Positions 7,945 to 16,824 are shown, counted from the first letter of the stretch. The stretch: 36,528 nucleotides of DNA from Opitutia bacterium (GCA_947474365.1 CANJIU010000100.1:1-36528); one strand, 5' to 3'. Made by a program: numbers and translations. The notes: generated by a model from the letters alone, not told the origin.

Positions 7945-9387
7945 CTATTTCTTCGCGGAGAATTCCGGCGCAAGTTCCAGCCCGAAGTAGTCGCGGGCGT
8001 TGGCGAAGCAGATGTTCTTCACCATGCCACCGACGAGGCCGTAGTCGCCGGGGATCTCGCCGCGCGCCATGTCGGCGCCGAGGAGATTGCAGAGCGTGCG
8101 GCGGAAGTACTCGTGCCGAGGATAGCTCACGAAGCTGCGCGAGTCGGTGATCATCCCGACAAACCGGGACATCAGGCCCAGGTTGGAGAGCGCGTTCATC
8201 TGCCACTCCATGCCTTCCTTCTGATCGAGGAACCACCAACCGCTGCCGAACTGCACCTTGCCGGGGATGGAGCCGTCCTGGAAATTCCCAATCATCGTGC
8301 CGAGCACGTAATTGTCGTTCGGGTTGTTGTTATAGAGAATCGTGCGCGGCAGCTGGTCGGTCGAATCGAGAGCGTTGAGGTAACGCGAGAGCGCGACCGC
8401 CTGCGGAAAATCGCCGATGGAATCAAACCCGGTGTCGGGCCCGAGCTTGCCCAACAGGCGGTTGTTGTTGTTCCGCAGCGCGCCCAGGTGCAGCTGCTTC
8501 GTCCAGCCACGCGCGGCATCCCAGCGCCCGAATTCAAGCATCAGATACGAACCGTAGCGGGCGGCCTCCTCCGCCGTCGCGGCCCGTCCCTTGCGGACCG
8601 CATCAAACACCATCTTCGCCTGCGCGTGGGTGCACGGTTCAGCCAGCGCGCTCTCCAGGCCGTGGTCGGAGACGCGCGCGCCCGCGGCGTGAAAGTCGTC
8701 GTGCCGCTTCTTCAGCGCGCCCAGCAGGTCGTCGAAGGTCTTGATTCCGTTGGCGCAACCGGCGGTGGCCGCCAGCTTCTCAAGCCAGGCGTTGAAGCCG
8801 CCCGGATTGGTAACTCCGAGAGCCTTGTCGGGACGGAAGGCCGGATAGACGCGCGCCTTGAGCTTGCCGGGATTGGCACGGATCGCGTGGTGGTGATCGA
8901 GCGAATCGGCCGGATCATCGGTCGTGCAGACGACGGCGACCTTCGACATGTTGATCAGCTCGTGCACCGGCAGCTTCGGAAGCTTCGCATTCGCCTTCTT
9001 CCAAATCTTGTCGGCGGACTTCCCGTCGAGCAGGTCGTCGACGCCGAAATAACGCTTCAGCTCCAGCGCGCTCCAATGGTAGAGCGGGTTGCGGAGCGTG
9101 TGCGGCACGGTCTCCGCCCAGGCCTGAAACTTATCACGCGGCGACGCGCCTCCGGTGACAAACTCCTCCTTGACCCCGTTGGTCCGCATTGCGCGCCACT
9201 TGTAATGATCTCCGCCCAGCCAAAGTTCCGCGAGATCCGCGAACCCGTGGTTCTTTGCGATCAGGTCCGGCGGCAGGTGACAGTGGTAGTCGTATATCGG
9301 CTCGTTCTTCGCGTAGCGATGATACAGTTCGCGCGCCTGCTTCGTACCGAGCAGGAAATCGTCGTGGATGAAGGGACGGGAGGCCAT
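7945..9387 (-). CDS. uxaC: Uronate isomerase (glucuronate isomerase)
   Basis: This 480-residue protein matches UxaC (E. coli about 470 residues) along its length. Visible landmarks are IHDDFLLGTKQARELYH at the N-terminus, the metal-binding HxH of the amidohydrolase superfamily (YDYHCHLPP, H35 and H37), LWLGGDHYKWRAMR, and WWFLDQKEGMEWQM with DSRSFVSYPRHEYFRR near the C-terminus. The enzyme converts D-glucuronate to D-fructuronate and D-galacturonate to D-tagaturonate in the cytoplasm. It starts 7 bp after the uxaE-like stop and precedes the transporter by 30 bp, a tight operon arrangement. No truncation or missing core motif was noticed. Confidence 0.95.
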   Translation of the reverse strand: MASRPFIHDDFLLGTKQARELYHRYAKNEPIYDYHCHLPPDLIAKNHGFADLAELWLGGDHYKWRAMRTNGVKEEFVTGGASPRDKFQAWAETVPHTLRNPLYHWSALELKRYFGVDDLLDGKSADKIWKKANAKLPKLPVHELINMSKVAVVCTTDDPADSLDHHHAIRANPGKLKARVYPAFRPDKALGVTNPGGFNAWLEKLAATAGCANGIKTFDDLLGALKKRHDDFHAAGARVSDHGLESALAEPCTHAQAKMVFDAVRKGRAATAEEAARYGSYLMLEFGRWDAARGWTKQLHLGALRNNNNRLLGKLGPDTGFDSIGDFPQAVALSRYLNALDSTDQLPRTILYNNNPNDNYVLGTMIGNFQDGSIPGKVQFGSGWWFLDQKEGMEWQMNALSNLGLMSRFVGMITDSRSFVSYPRHEYFRRTLCNLLGADMARGEIPGDYGLVGGMVKNICFANARDYFGLELAPEFSAKK

Positions 9388-9394
9388 GAGGGGG

Positions 9395-11239
9395 TTATTT
9401 GGAGATATCGTTCAACATCTCGTCGAGGCTGGCATAGCGCTCGAGGAGCTTGCGTGCACCGGCGCACGTCGCCGCCGGGGCAAGCCCGGTGTTTTCAGCG
9501 AGAAACACGATGTAGGTCGCGATGTTCCGGGCAAAGTTGAGCCGGCCTTCATCGCTGACGCTATAGAAACGCGCCCGCTGCCGGTAGCCGGCGGGCGTGT
9601 GATCGCCGAGCGCCGCTTTCACCGCGCGACCGTCTCCGGCCAGCACGTAGAGAAAATTATACTCAAACCAGAACATGTGCTCCGGGCTCGGGGTGAGTGA
9701 CTCAAGCGCCGCGCGCGTCACAGTCGGATTGGCAAAGACATCCGTCCCGCGGCCCGATTTCTCCAGCGCGTCGGTGATGAACACCCGCGCCATCTTCTGC
9801 TCGGTCGCATCGAGGCTGAACGCACCGTGCAAAGCGAGATCGAGGGTGAACTTGTACCAATCGCGCCAGAGCGCCTGGTCCTGCGTGTGCTTTGAGGCAA
9901 ACAGCGCCCGCCCCATCTCGTAGGTATAGCGGCCACTCGTCTTGATCTCGAGACGGCCACCAGTGACCTGGCCCATTACCTGGTAGTTTTCGGCCGACTT
10001 GCCCGAGCCCGAGTGAAAACCGATGCTCGCGCCAAACTGCCGGCAGACACCCCATTGTTTCTCGATCAACCCGCGCAGCGCGTCGTTGTCGGGATAGGGC
10101 ATGTTCTTCTGGAAACCAAACGCCGGGGCGACAAAATGAATCGTCATTCCGAGCGCCTCGCACAGCGCCAGCATGATCGCGGTCGTCTCCGGCGTGGTCA
10201 GCCCCGGCAGTTCGTCGATCGATAATTCGCGCAGGTAGGCCCGGCCGACCGCGGTCGTGAAAAGCTTCGCGCGCGCGGCGGCGTACTTTTCGTCGCGTCG
10301 CTTCATCTTCTGCAGCGACGGCCACACGTACGCGAGCAGCTTGGCGAACTCGGCCTCGTTCAAAGTGAGCCCGACCGCCGCCACCCGCGCCTTGACCGTG
10401 GCCACAATTTCCGGCGGTACATTGGCCGCGACCCAGCCGCCCGCGTCGTCCGGCACCTTGGTTTGCGCCAGCTCCGGCGAGAGATCGAACGTGATGTAGC
10501 TCGCCAACACGCAACCGGTCACGAGCGCGTCTTCGCGGTGGTCAAACTTGCCACCAATCGGCTGGTGGTCGGCGTTGAAGCTCCAGGCGACGCCACGGCG
10601 GTGAAATCCCGTCTTCAGTTTCGCGAGCACACAACCGTGGCTCATGCCCTCGACGCTCTGGCCCTGATGGCCCTCCGGCACGTTGGTGCCGATGAAGGGG
10701 AACGGCACGCTGTCCAACTTGCCCGCGAGCATCACATCGACGTCGTAGACCAGCTCGCGCGGAATGGAATTCTGGTTTGCCGTCACACCGATGCCCAGGG
10801 CGCTCATCGCCCAGTCCACCGCCGGCCAGTGCAGCGTCGTGAACCGCGCGCCGATTCCGAGGGTGCTGCGTCCGAGTTGCTCCGCCGCGGTGGCAAAGAT
10901 CGTCGTGGCCGGATTGTGCTCCTGCACGAGATTTTTCAACCGCAGCAGATTCGCAAACGTCGCCGGGAAGGCCTGCGTGCCATCCGGCAAATCAATGCCG
11001 TCATGCAGCGCGTCCGTGCTTCCCTGCAGCCGCCACGCACAGTCGCCGTCCGTGTTTTCCAAAAGCGTCCACGCGCCCGCCTTCGTTTCAAAACGGCTCT
11101 TCGGATAGACTTTGAGCAATTTGCCGGCGCGCAGCTGGTCACTGAGTGTCTGCCAATCGAGGCAAAAATCCGGGCTGACGCACGGGTTCGTGGAGATTCG
11201 CAGGTCGTGTTCGAGCAGGAAACGATTGATGGCGGACAT
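9395..11239 (-). CDS. uxaE: Tagaturonate/fructuronate 3-epimerase family protein (UxaE-like)
   Basis: I chose the ATG at 11239 (614 residues); an in-frame GTG at 11257 would add six residues, and neither has a clear ribosome-binding site. The protein carries patterns I associate with UxaE: GIGVTANQNSIPRELVYDVDVMLAGKL (split here only by length), and SIGFHSGSGKS at about 406-414 followed by LEIKTSGRYTYE. UxaE interconverts D-tagaturonate and D-fructuronate, letting galacturonate and glucuronate share the UxuB/UxuA branch without UxaB/UxaA. It is longer than the roughly 480 residues I recall for the Thermotoga enzyme. It is the first gene of the run, with uxaC 7 bp downstream, which supports the role. 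The family is likely; the exact activity is inferred. Confidence 0.8.
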   Translation of the reverse strand: MSAINRFLLEHDLRISTNPCVSPDFCLDWQTLSDQLRAGKLLKVYPKSRFETKAGAWTLLENTDGDCAWRLQGSTDALHDGIDLPDGTQAFPATFANLLRLKNLVQEHNPATTIFATAAEQLGRSTLGIGARFTTLHWPAVDWAMSALGIGVTANQNSIPRELVYDVDVMLAGKLDSVPFPFIGTNVPEGHQGQSVEGMSHGCVLAKLKTGFHRRGVAWSFNADHQPIGGKFDHREDALVTGCVLASYITFDLSPELAQTKVPDDAGGWVAANVPPEIVATVKARVAAVGLTLNEAEFAKLLAYVWPSLQKMKRRDEKYAAARAKLFTTAVGRAYLRELSIDELPGLTTPETTAIMLALCEALGMTIHFVAPAFGFQKNMPYPDNDALRGLIEKQWGVCRQFGASIGFHSGSGKSAENYQVMGQVTGGRLEIKTSGRYTYEMGRALFASKHTQDQALWRDWYKFTLDLALHGAFSLDATEQKMARVFITDALEKSGRGTDVFANPTVTRAALESLTPSPEHMFWFEYNFLYVLAGDGRAVKAALGDHTPAGYRQRARFYSVSDEGRLNFARNIATYIVFLAENTGLAPAATCAGARKLLERYASLDEMLNDISK

Positions 11240-11345
11240 GGAAATGACGGTGAACACAGGAGTGGCTCACATTCCACCCGCCCTGACAAGGCTGCGTTCC
11301 GCAAAGGACACGCGCGCCATCACTCGTTTCTGCCGGACCGTCCGA

Positions 11346-11834
11346 TCAATCCCACTTCGGCAGCGCGTCCTCGACCAATTGTTGGAGAATCGGAAAGCGA
11401 ATCTGGCCGTAATTGAGCGCATACCGCAGCCGGCCACCCCGGAACACCCACGTGACCGGGATCCAGCCCACCCGCTGGCCCAGAAACGACGTCATCTCAG
11501 TGTCCGGATTGCGCGACGCGTTCGGATGCTGGAGGTGCGTCAGGTTCTTCTGCGGGCCCAGACCGTGCTTGGCGAGGGCCGGCCCGCCGGGTTTTTCGTC
11601 GCGCACCGTGACAAAGATGAAATTCACCTCCGGATTGGCCTCAACGAACTTCTTCCAGCCGCCGTTGCGCATCTCCGCCTCACAGTTCGGGCACCAGGTC
11701 GCCCACAGGTGAACGACGGTCACCTTGGACGACTTCACCGCTTCGGCCACCTGTTCCTCGATCGGCAGGAGCTCAGCTGCCCCCAGACGCGCACAAAAAA
11801 ACAGGACCGCCACCAGCCACGGAAGATGTTTCAT
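11346..11834 (-). CDS. Exported thioredoxin-like (TlpA/DsbE-type) protein
   Basis: The start at 11834 gives 162 residues with a signal peptide (about 1-20, LVAVLFFCARLGAAE). The thioredoxin fold shows HLWATWCPNCEAEM with redox cysteines C48 and C51, and a cis-proline-type loop VGWIPVTWVF. An alternative longer reading from 12029 would add a hydrophilic stretch overlapping tex and is rejected. Members reduce or isomerise disulfides in the periplasm, often for cytochrome c maturation or to deliver reductant to one client. It is divergent from tex (102-bp gap) and lies 106 bp upstream of the uxaE run on the same strand, so read-through is possible but a shared function is not evident. Confidence 0.85.
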   Translation of the reverse strand: MKHLPWLVAVLFFCARLGAAELLPIEEQVAEAVKSSKVTVVHLWATWCPNCEAEMRNGGWKKFVEANPEVNFIFVTVRDEKPGGPALAKHGLGPQKNLTHLQHPNASRNPDTEMTSFLGQRVGWIPVTWVFRGGRLRYALNYGQIRFPILQQLVEDALPKWD

Positions 11835-11936
11835 GGACACACCGTAGCGGCTGGCGTGGGTCAGGCAATCGCGCGTGATGTCATTTTGGAGATTGCGCAC
11901 CCGGCGCCACCGGCTGTTCTCGGCGGCTTTCTCCGC

Positions 11937-14306
11937 ATGTCCGCTGAAGCCGTTCCGGCCACCTCCGCCCAACCCAATCCCGACCACGTCCTCCGCCTCG
12001 CGGCCGAGCTGAACATCAAGGTCTTTCAAGTCGCGGCCACCGCGCAGCTCTTTGCCGAGGGCGCGACCGTGCCCTTTATCGCCCGCTACCGCAAGGAAGT
12101 CACCGGCGAGCTCGACGAGGTCCAGGTCCTCGCCATCCGCGACCGGCTCGAACAGATGCGAGCCATCGACGAACGCCGCGCCTCCATCCTGGCCTCGCTG
12201 AAGGAGCGCAACCTCCTCACCCCGGCCCTCGAGAAGGCAATCAACGCCGCCGACTCCATCACGGTCCTCGAGGACATCTACCTTCCCTTCCGCCCGAAAA
12301 AGCGGACCCGCGCCACCATCGCCAAGGAAAAGGGCCTCGAACCCCTCGCCGACCTGCTCTTCGCCCAGGACGCCGCGACCGACGCCACCGCCGCCGCGAC
12401 GGCCTACATCGGACGCGAGTACGTCGCCGACGACGGCAAAAACCAGAAATCAAAAATCGAAAACGCCCTCGAGGCCCTCGCCGGCGCCCGCGACATCATC
12501 GCCGAGCGCGTGAGCGACGACAAAGACGCCCGCGCCCGGCTCCGCGCCGTTTTCCAGAAGGAAGCCGTCATCTCCTCGAAGGTCATGCCCGGCAAGGAAA
12601 ACGACCCCGAAGCCGCCAAGTTCAAGGACTACTTCGAGTGGAGCGAGTCGCTGGTGAAGGCGCCCTCGCACCGCGTCCTCGCGATGCGCCGCGGGGAAAA
12701 GGAAATGTTCCTCATGATGCGGGTCCAGCTCGCCGACGAGGCGACCGCGTTTGCCACCGTCCAATCGCTCTTCGTCAAGGCGAAGTGCTCCGCTGCCGAC
12801 CAGGTCACGCTCGCGGTCCAGGACGCCTGCAAACGGCTCCTTTGTCCCGCGATGGAAACCGAGATGCGGCTCGAGTCCAAGAAGCGCGCCGACGAGGCCG
12901 CAATCAAGGTCTTCACCGACAACCTCCGCGAGCTGCTCCTCTCCGCTCCGCTCGGTCAGCGCGCTGTGATGGCAATCGACCCGGGCTTCCGCACCGGCTG
13001 CAAGACCGTCCTTCTCGATCGCCAGGGGAAGCTGCTGCACAACGACGTCATCTATCCCGACCGCCAGGCGGAGGAGGCGAAGGAAAAGCTCCTCGGCTTC
13101 ATCAAATTCTTCCAGGTCGAGGCCATCGCGATCGGCAACGGCACCGCCGGCCGCGAGACCGAGTCCTTCGTTCGCGCCCTCGGCCTGCCCGCCGGAATCA
13201 CGGTCGTGATGGTCAACGAATCCGGCGCCTCCATCTACTCGGCCAGCGAGGTCGCCCGTGAGGAATTTCCCGAGCACGACCTCACCGTGCGCGGTGCCGT
13301 TTCGATCGGCCGCCGTCTGATGGATCCCCTCGCCGAGCTGGTGAAGCTCGATCCCAAGTCGATCGGTGTCGGTCAGTACCAGCACGACGTCGATCAGGCG
13401 GCGCTCAAACGCTCCCTCGACGACACCGTCGTCAGCGCGGTGAACGGCGTCGGCGTCGAGCTCAACACCGCGTCGAAGCAGCTCCTCAGCTACGTCTCCG
13501 GCCTCAACACCGCCACCGCCGCCGCCATCGTCACCCGCCGCAATGAAAAGGGCGCGTTCAAGTCGCGCGCGGACCTAAAGGACGTGCCGCGTCTCGGCCC
13601 CAAGGCCTTTGAGCAGGCCGCCGGCTTTCTCCGTATCCGCGACGGCGCCCATCCGCTCGACGCCAGCGCCGTCCATCCCGAGCGCTATCCCCTTGTGGAA
13701 AAGATGGCCGCCGACACCGGCGCCACCGTCGCCGACCTGATGCGCGACGGAAAACTCCGCGCCAAGATCAAGCTGGAGAGCTACGTCACCGCGGACGTCG
13801 GTCTCCCCACCCTCACCGACATCATGGCCGAGCTCGCCAAGCCCGGCCGCGACCCGCGCCAGAAATTCGAAGCGTTCAGTTTCACCGAGGGCGTCAACAA
13901 GCCCGAGGATCTCAGGCCGGGCATGAAGCTCCCCGGCATCGTGACCAACGTCACCGCCTTTGGCGCCTTCGTTGACATCGGCGTCCACCAGGACGGACTC
14001 GTGCACGTGAGCCAGCTCGCCGACAGCTTCGTCAAGGATCCGTCCGCTGTCGTAAAGCCGCAGCAAAAGGTGATGGTCACCGTCACCGAGATCGATCTGC
14101 CGCGCCAGCGCATCGCCCTCTCGATGCGCAGCAAGCCCGAGATTGGGCCGAAGCAGACAGGCGGCCCCGGCGCCGGCCCGCGCACCGGACCGGGCGGACC
14201 ACGCCCCGGCAACGGCCCGCGTCCCGGCGCCCCCGCCCCCGCACCCCGCCCGCCCGCCGCGGTGAACAACGACTGGTTCGCCGCTGCCTTGAACAAGAAA
14301 CGCTAA
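11937..14306 (+). CDS. tex: Tex-family RNA-binding transcriptional accessory protein
   Basis: Starting at the ATG at 11937 gives 789 residues, close to the usual 770-780. In order: Tex N-terminal helical region (FIARYRKEVTGELDEVQV), a YqgF/RNase H-like domain from about 345 (AIDPGFRTGCKTVLLD), the helix-hairpin-helix region (about 511-568, ASKQLLSYVSGLN and RADLKDVPRLGPKAFEQAAGF), and an S1 domain (about 660-730, GMKLPGIVTNVTAFGAFVDIG). The last 45 or so residues form a Pro/Gly/Ala-rich tail ending NNDWFAAALNKKR. Tex binds nucleic acid and influences transcription and stress survival; its exact role in this group is unknown. An open frame continues upstream to 11112 but has no family match and overlaps other genes. 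hpf follows 40 bp downstream on the same strand. Confidence 0.94.
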   Translation: MSAEAVPATSAQPNPDHVLRLAAELNIKVFQVAATAQLFAEGATVPFIARYRKEVTGELDEVQVLAIRDRLEQMRAIDERRASILASLKERNLLTPALEKAINAADSITVLEDIYLPFRPKKRTRATIAKEKGLEPLADLLFAQDAATDATAAATAYIGREYVADDGKNQKSKIENALEALAGARDIIAERVSDDKDARARLRAVFQKEAVISSKVMPGKENDPEAAKFKDYFEWSESLVKAPSHRVLAMRRGEKEMFLMMRVQLADEATAFATVQSLFVKAKCSAADQVTLAVQDACKRLLCPAMETEMRLESKKRADEAAIKVFTDNLRELLLSAPLGQRAVMAIDPGFRTGCKTVLLDRQGKLLHNDVIYPDRQAEEAKEKLLGFIKFFQVEAIAIGNGTAGRETESFVRALGLPAGITVVMVNESGASIYSASEVAREEFPEHDLTVRGAVSIGRRLMDPLAELVKLDPKSIGVGQYQHDVDQAALKRSLDDTVVSAVNGVGVELNTASKQLLSYVSGLNTATAAAIVTRRNEKGAFKSRADLKDVPRLGPKAFEQAAGFLRIRDGAHPLDASAVHPERYPLVEKMAADTGATVADLMRDGKLRAKIKLESYVTADVGLPTLTDIMAELAKPGRDPRQKFEAFSFTEGVNKPEDLRPGMKLPGIVTNVTAFGAFVDIGVHQDGLVHVSQLADSFVKDPSAVVKPQQKVMVTVTEIDLPRQRIALSMRSKPEIGPKQTGGPGAGPRTGPGGPRPGNGPRPGAPAPAPRPPAAVNNDWFAAALNKKR

Positions 14307-14346
14307 AACAATCGCCGTCCGCTCCTTACCAATTCCTCCTTCTCAT

Positions 14347-14745
14347 ATGCCACACACGAAAAACCCGCCCCTCAGCCCAGACGAACTCGCCGCGAAATTC
14401 ATCGTTCGCGGGATCCATCTCGATCTCACCGACGCGCTGCGCGCTGCCGCCGTCGACAAGCTCGCGCGCCTCCTGCGCCACAGCGAACACATCATCCGCA
14501 TCCGCGTGGAAATCGAACTCGACAAGACTCACGACGTCGGGACGAAGTTCATCGCCAAGGGCCACATCGAAATCTCCGGTCCTGATCTGATTGCCAGCGT
14601 GGCCAGCGACGACGCCTACAAATCCCTCGATCTGCTCGCTGACAAACTCGACGGCCTGCTGCGCCGCCGCCACGGCCTGCATAAGGACAAGCGCAACCAC
14701 CCCCACGCGACCGAGCTCGACGTGTCGCTGCCCAAGGCCGAATAA
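14347..14745 (+). CDS. hpf: Ribosome hibernation promoting factor (HPF/RaiA family)
   Basis: A 132-residue protein with the HPF/YfiA beta-alpha fold pattern: FIVRGIHLDLTDALRAAAVDKLARLLRH, where the GxHxxLTxAL segment is diagnostic, then RIRVEIELDKTH, AKGHIEISGPDLIASVASDDAYKSLDLLADKLDGLLRRR. It lacks the C-terminal dimerisation domain of long HPF, so it is the short type. It would bind the 30S decoding region in stationary phase and store or silence ribosomes. It ends 23 bp before a strong intrinsic terminator. Co-transcription with tex is plausible from the 40-bp gap. Confidence 0.88.
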   Translation: MPHTKNPPLSPDELAAKFIVRGIHLDLTDALRAAAVDKLARLLRHSEHIIRIRVEIELDKTHDVGTKFIAKGHIEISGPDLIASVASDDAYKSLDLLADKLDGLLRRRHGLHKDKRNHPHATELDVSLPKAE

Positions 14746-14767
14746 CTTCCCGACAATTTTCACTCCC

Positions 14768-14807
14768 GGCGGAGGGCGCGCTCACGGCGTTCCCTCCGCC
14801 TTTTTTT
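14768..14807 (+). terminator. Intrinsic terminator of the tex-hpf unit
   Basis: GGCGGAGGG at 14768-14776 pairs perfectly with CCCTCCGCC at 14792-14800, with an additional inner CGC/GCG, followed by seven T residues at 14801-14807. This is the clearest terminator in the window. The final T is also the first base of the terC stop codon complement, so it sits tightly between convergent genes; read on the minus strand it has no T-tract. Confidence 0.92.
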
Positions 14808-15559
14808 CACCGATAGGGCTGGTGCAGTTCGACCGGCTGCGGTTTTTCGCGCTTCGACCGCAGTTTCAGGTTCAACATCTCCACCCCAAACGCGAAGGCC
14901 ATCGAGAAGTAGATGTAGCCCTTCGGAATGTGCTGGCCGAGCCCTTCGCCCACGAGTGTCACCCCGATCAGGATCAGGAAACTCAACGCCAGCATCTTCA
15001 GCGTCGGATGCCGGTTCACAAAATCCGAAATCGTCCCGGCGAACACCAGCATCACCCCGAGCGCAATTACCACCGCCGCAATCATCACCCCGATGTTGTC
15101 CGCCATTCCGACCGCGGTGATGACCGAATCGAGCGAGAACACGACATCGAGCAGGAGGATTTGCACAATGGTCCCGGCAAAGGAAACCCGTCCCCTTCCC
15201 ACCGTGGCGTGTCCGTCGACTTCCTCCAGTTTTTCGTGCACCTCTTTCACGCTCTTCCAAATCAGGAAGAGTCCGCCCAGCAGCAGGACCAGGTCGCGGC
15301 CGGAAATTTCCTGCCGCAGGACCGGCAGCGTGAACAACGGCGCCGTCAACCCCATGATCCACGTCAGGCTCATGAGCAACAGGACGCGTGTGATGAGCGC
15401 GAGCGCGAGACCGAGCTTGCGCGCCTTCTCCTGCTGCGCGACCGGCAGTTTGCCGGCCAGGATCGAGATGAAGATCACGTTGTCGATGCCGAGAACGATC
15501 TCGAGTCCGGTGAGGGTGAGGAGCGAAATCCAGATTTGAGGGTCGGTGAGCCAGTCCAT
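14807..15559 (-). CDS. TerC-family integral membrane protein
   Basis: The ATG at 15559 gives 250 residues starting MDWLTDPQIW, the normal TerC beginning; an earlier GTG at 15604 is less likely. About seven to eight hydrophobic segments are present, with the paired acidic membrane motifs LTGLEIVLGIDNVIFIS (E20, D26) and LLLDVVFSLDSVITAVGM, and the HPTLKMLALSFLILIGV segment. TerC/Alx proteins export manganese or load metals onto exported enzymes, and some confer tellurite resistance. It is divergent from the cation antiporter gene (122-bp gap) and convergent with hpf. I looked for a yybP-ykoY manganese riboswitch in its leader and could not identify one. Confidence 0.9.
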   Translation of the reverse strand: MDWLTDPQIWISLLTLTGLEIVLGIDNVIFISILAGKLPVAQQEKARKLGLALALITRVLLLMSLTWIMGLTAPLFTLPVLRQEISGRDLVLLLGGLFLIWKSVKEVHEKLEEVDGHATVGRGRVSFAGTIVQILLLDVVFSLDSVITAVGMADNIGVMIAAVVIALGVMLVFAGTISDFVNRHPTLKMLALSFLILIGVTLVGEGLGQHIPKGYIYFSMAFAFGVEMLNLKLRSKREKPQPVELHQPYR

Positions 15560-15681
15560 GGGACGGTCACAAAGCCCGGCGCTTCGGAAACCGTCAATTG
15601 CCACACGAGTGGAAAGCTGACTGAATAATCCAAGCGCGTTCCGATCGCCTGCGCCGAACCTCCCGTCACCTCCCCCACGCC

Positions 15682-16824
15682 ATGTCCGCCACTCCCCAAA
15701 AATCCTCCTGGCTCACGCCGTCCCTCGACTGGTTGCTGGTGTTCGTGCCGGTCGCGTTCGCCCTGCGCTACGTGCCGGCGTGGCAGAACCAGACCGCCCT
15801 CTTCCTCGTGTCGGCCCTCGCCATCATCCCGATCGCCGGATGGATGGGCCACGCCACCGAACAACTCGCGCACCGCATGGGCGAAGGCATCGGCGGGCTG
15901 CTCAACGCCTCATTCGGCAACGCCGCCGAACTCATCATCGCCCTCATGGCCCTTCGCGCCGGCCACATCGAGGTCGTGAAGGCATCGATCGTCGGCTCGA
16001 TCATCGGCAACCTGCTCCTCGTCCTGGGCGTATCCATTTTCGCTGGTGGCCTCCGCTACAAGCACCAGCGTTTCAACAAAACCGCCGCCCGTTCCTCCTG
16101 CACCGCGCTCATCCTTGCGGCCGCCGCGCTCGTCATCCCGACAGTGTTTCACCAAACCGCCGCCCAGACTCCCGGAGGCTGGACCCCCCGGGCCGAACAG
16201 AATCTCTCGCTCGCCATCGCCGTCGTCCTCATCGCCACCTACGGTGCGATGCTCGTGTTTTCCTTGGTCACCCACAAGCAGCTCTTCGTCGGCGGCGAGG
16301 CCGACATCGGTGACGACACGGTCGGCAACGCCGACGACGACCACACCGAGGCGCCGTGGTCCGTGCGCAAGGCCGTGGGCGTCCTGCTCGGCGCGACGGT
16401 CGCCGTCGCCTGGGTGTCGGAATTTCTCGTCGGGGCGGTCGAGGCCGCGCAGCATTCGCTGGGGGTCACGGAGACGTTCGTCGGCGTGATCATCGTCGCG
16501 ATCGTCGGCAACGCCGCCGAACACTCGACCGCGATCACGATGGCGCTGAAGAACAAGATGGACCTCGCGCTCGGCATCGCCGTCGGTTCGTCGCTGCAAA
16601 TCGCGCTCTTCGTCGCCCCCGTGCTCGTGTTCGCCAGCTACGCCTTTCCGCACCAACTCAACCTCGAGTTCACCATGCCCGAGATTGTCGCGGTGGTGAT
16701 GGCCGCGTTTGTCACCGACCAAATCGCTGGCGACGGTGAGAGCAACTGGCTGGAGGGCGTCCAACTCCTGGCGCTCTACCTCATTCTCGGCGTGCTGTTT
16801 TATTTCCTGCCGGCGGCGCATTGA
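15682..16824 (+). CDS. Calcium/cation:proton antiporter (CaCA family, CAX type)
   Basis: A 380-residue inner-membrane protein with about 11 hydrophobic segments and the two inverted alpha-repeat signatures of CAX exchangers: LNASFGNAAELIIALMAL in the first half and VAIVGNAAEHSTAITMAL in the second, plus the conserved GWMGHATEQLA segment. A hydrophilic acidic loop (DIGDDTVGNADDDHTE) lies between the halves. It should export Ca2+ in exchange for H+. It starts 122 bp from the divergent terC-like gene, so two metal-handling genes share one upstream region. The TIR-TPR gene begins 60 bp after its stop on the same strand. Confidence 0.92.
   Translation: MSATPQKSSWLTPSLDWLLVFVPVAFALRYVPAWQNQTALFLVSALAIIPIAGWMGHATEQLAHRMGEGIGGLLNASFGNAAELIIALMALRAGHIEVVKASIVGSIIGNLLLVLGVSIFAGGLRYKHQRFNKTAARSSCTALILAAAALVIPTVFHQTAAQTPGGWTPRAEQNLSLAIAVVLIATYGAMLVFSLVTHKQLFVGGEADIGDDTVGNADDDHTEAPWSVRKAVGVLLGATVAVAWVSEFLVGAVEAAQHSLGVTETFVGVIIVAIVGNAAEHSTAITMALKNKMDLALGIAVGSSLQIALFVAPVLVFASYAFPHQLNLEFTMPEIVAVVMAAFVTDQIAGDGESNWLEGVQLLALYLILGVLFYFLPAAH

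Noticed and set aside
6619..9540. Very long open frame (973 codons) on the plus strand opposite the transporter and uxaC
   Set aside because: It lies antisense to two well-supported genes, is rich in Arg, Glu, His and Asp as expected for a mirror frame in GC-rich DNA, and shows no domain or motif.
11112..11936. Upstream extension of the tex frame by 275 codons
   Set aside because: It overlaps uxaE and the thioredoxin-like gene antisense and has no Tex homology; the family starts at the ATG at 11937.
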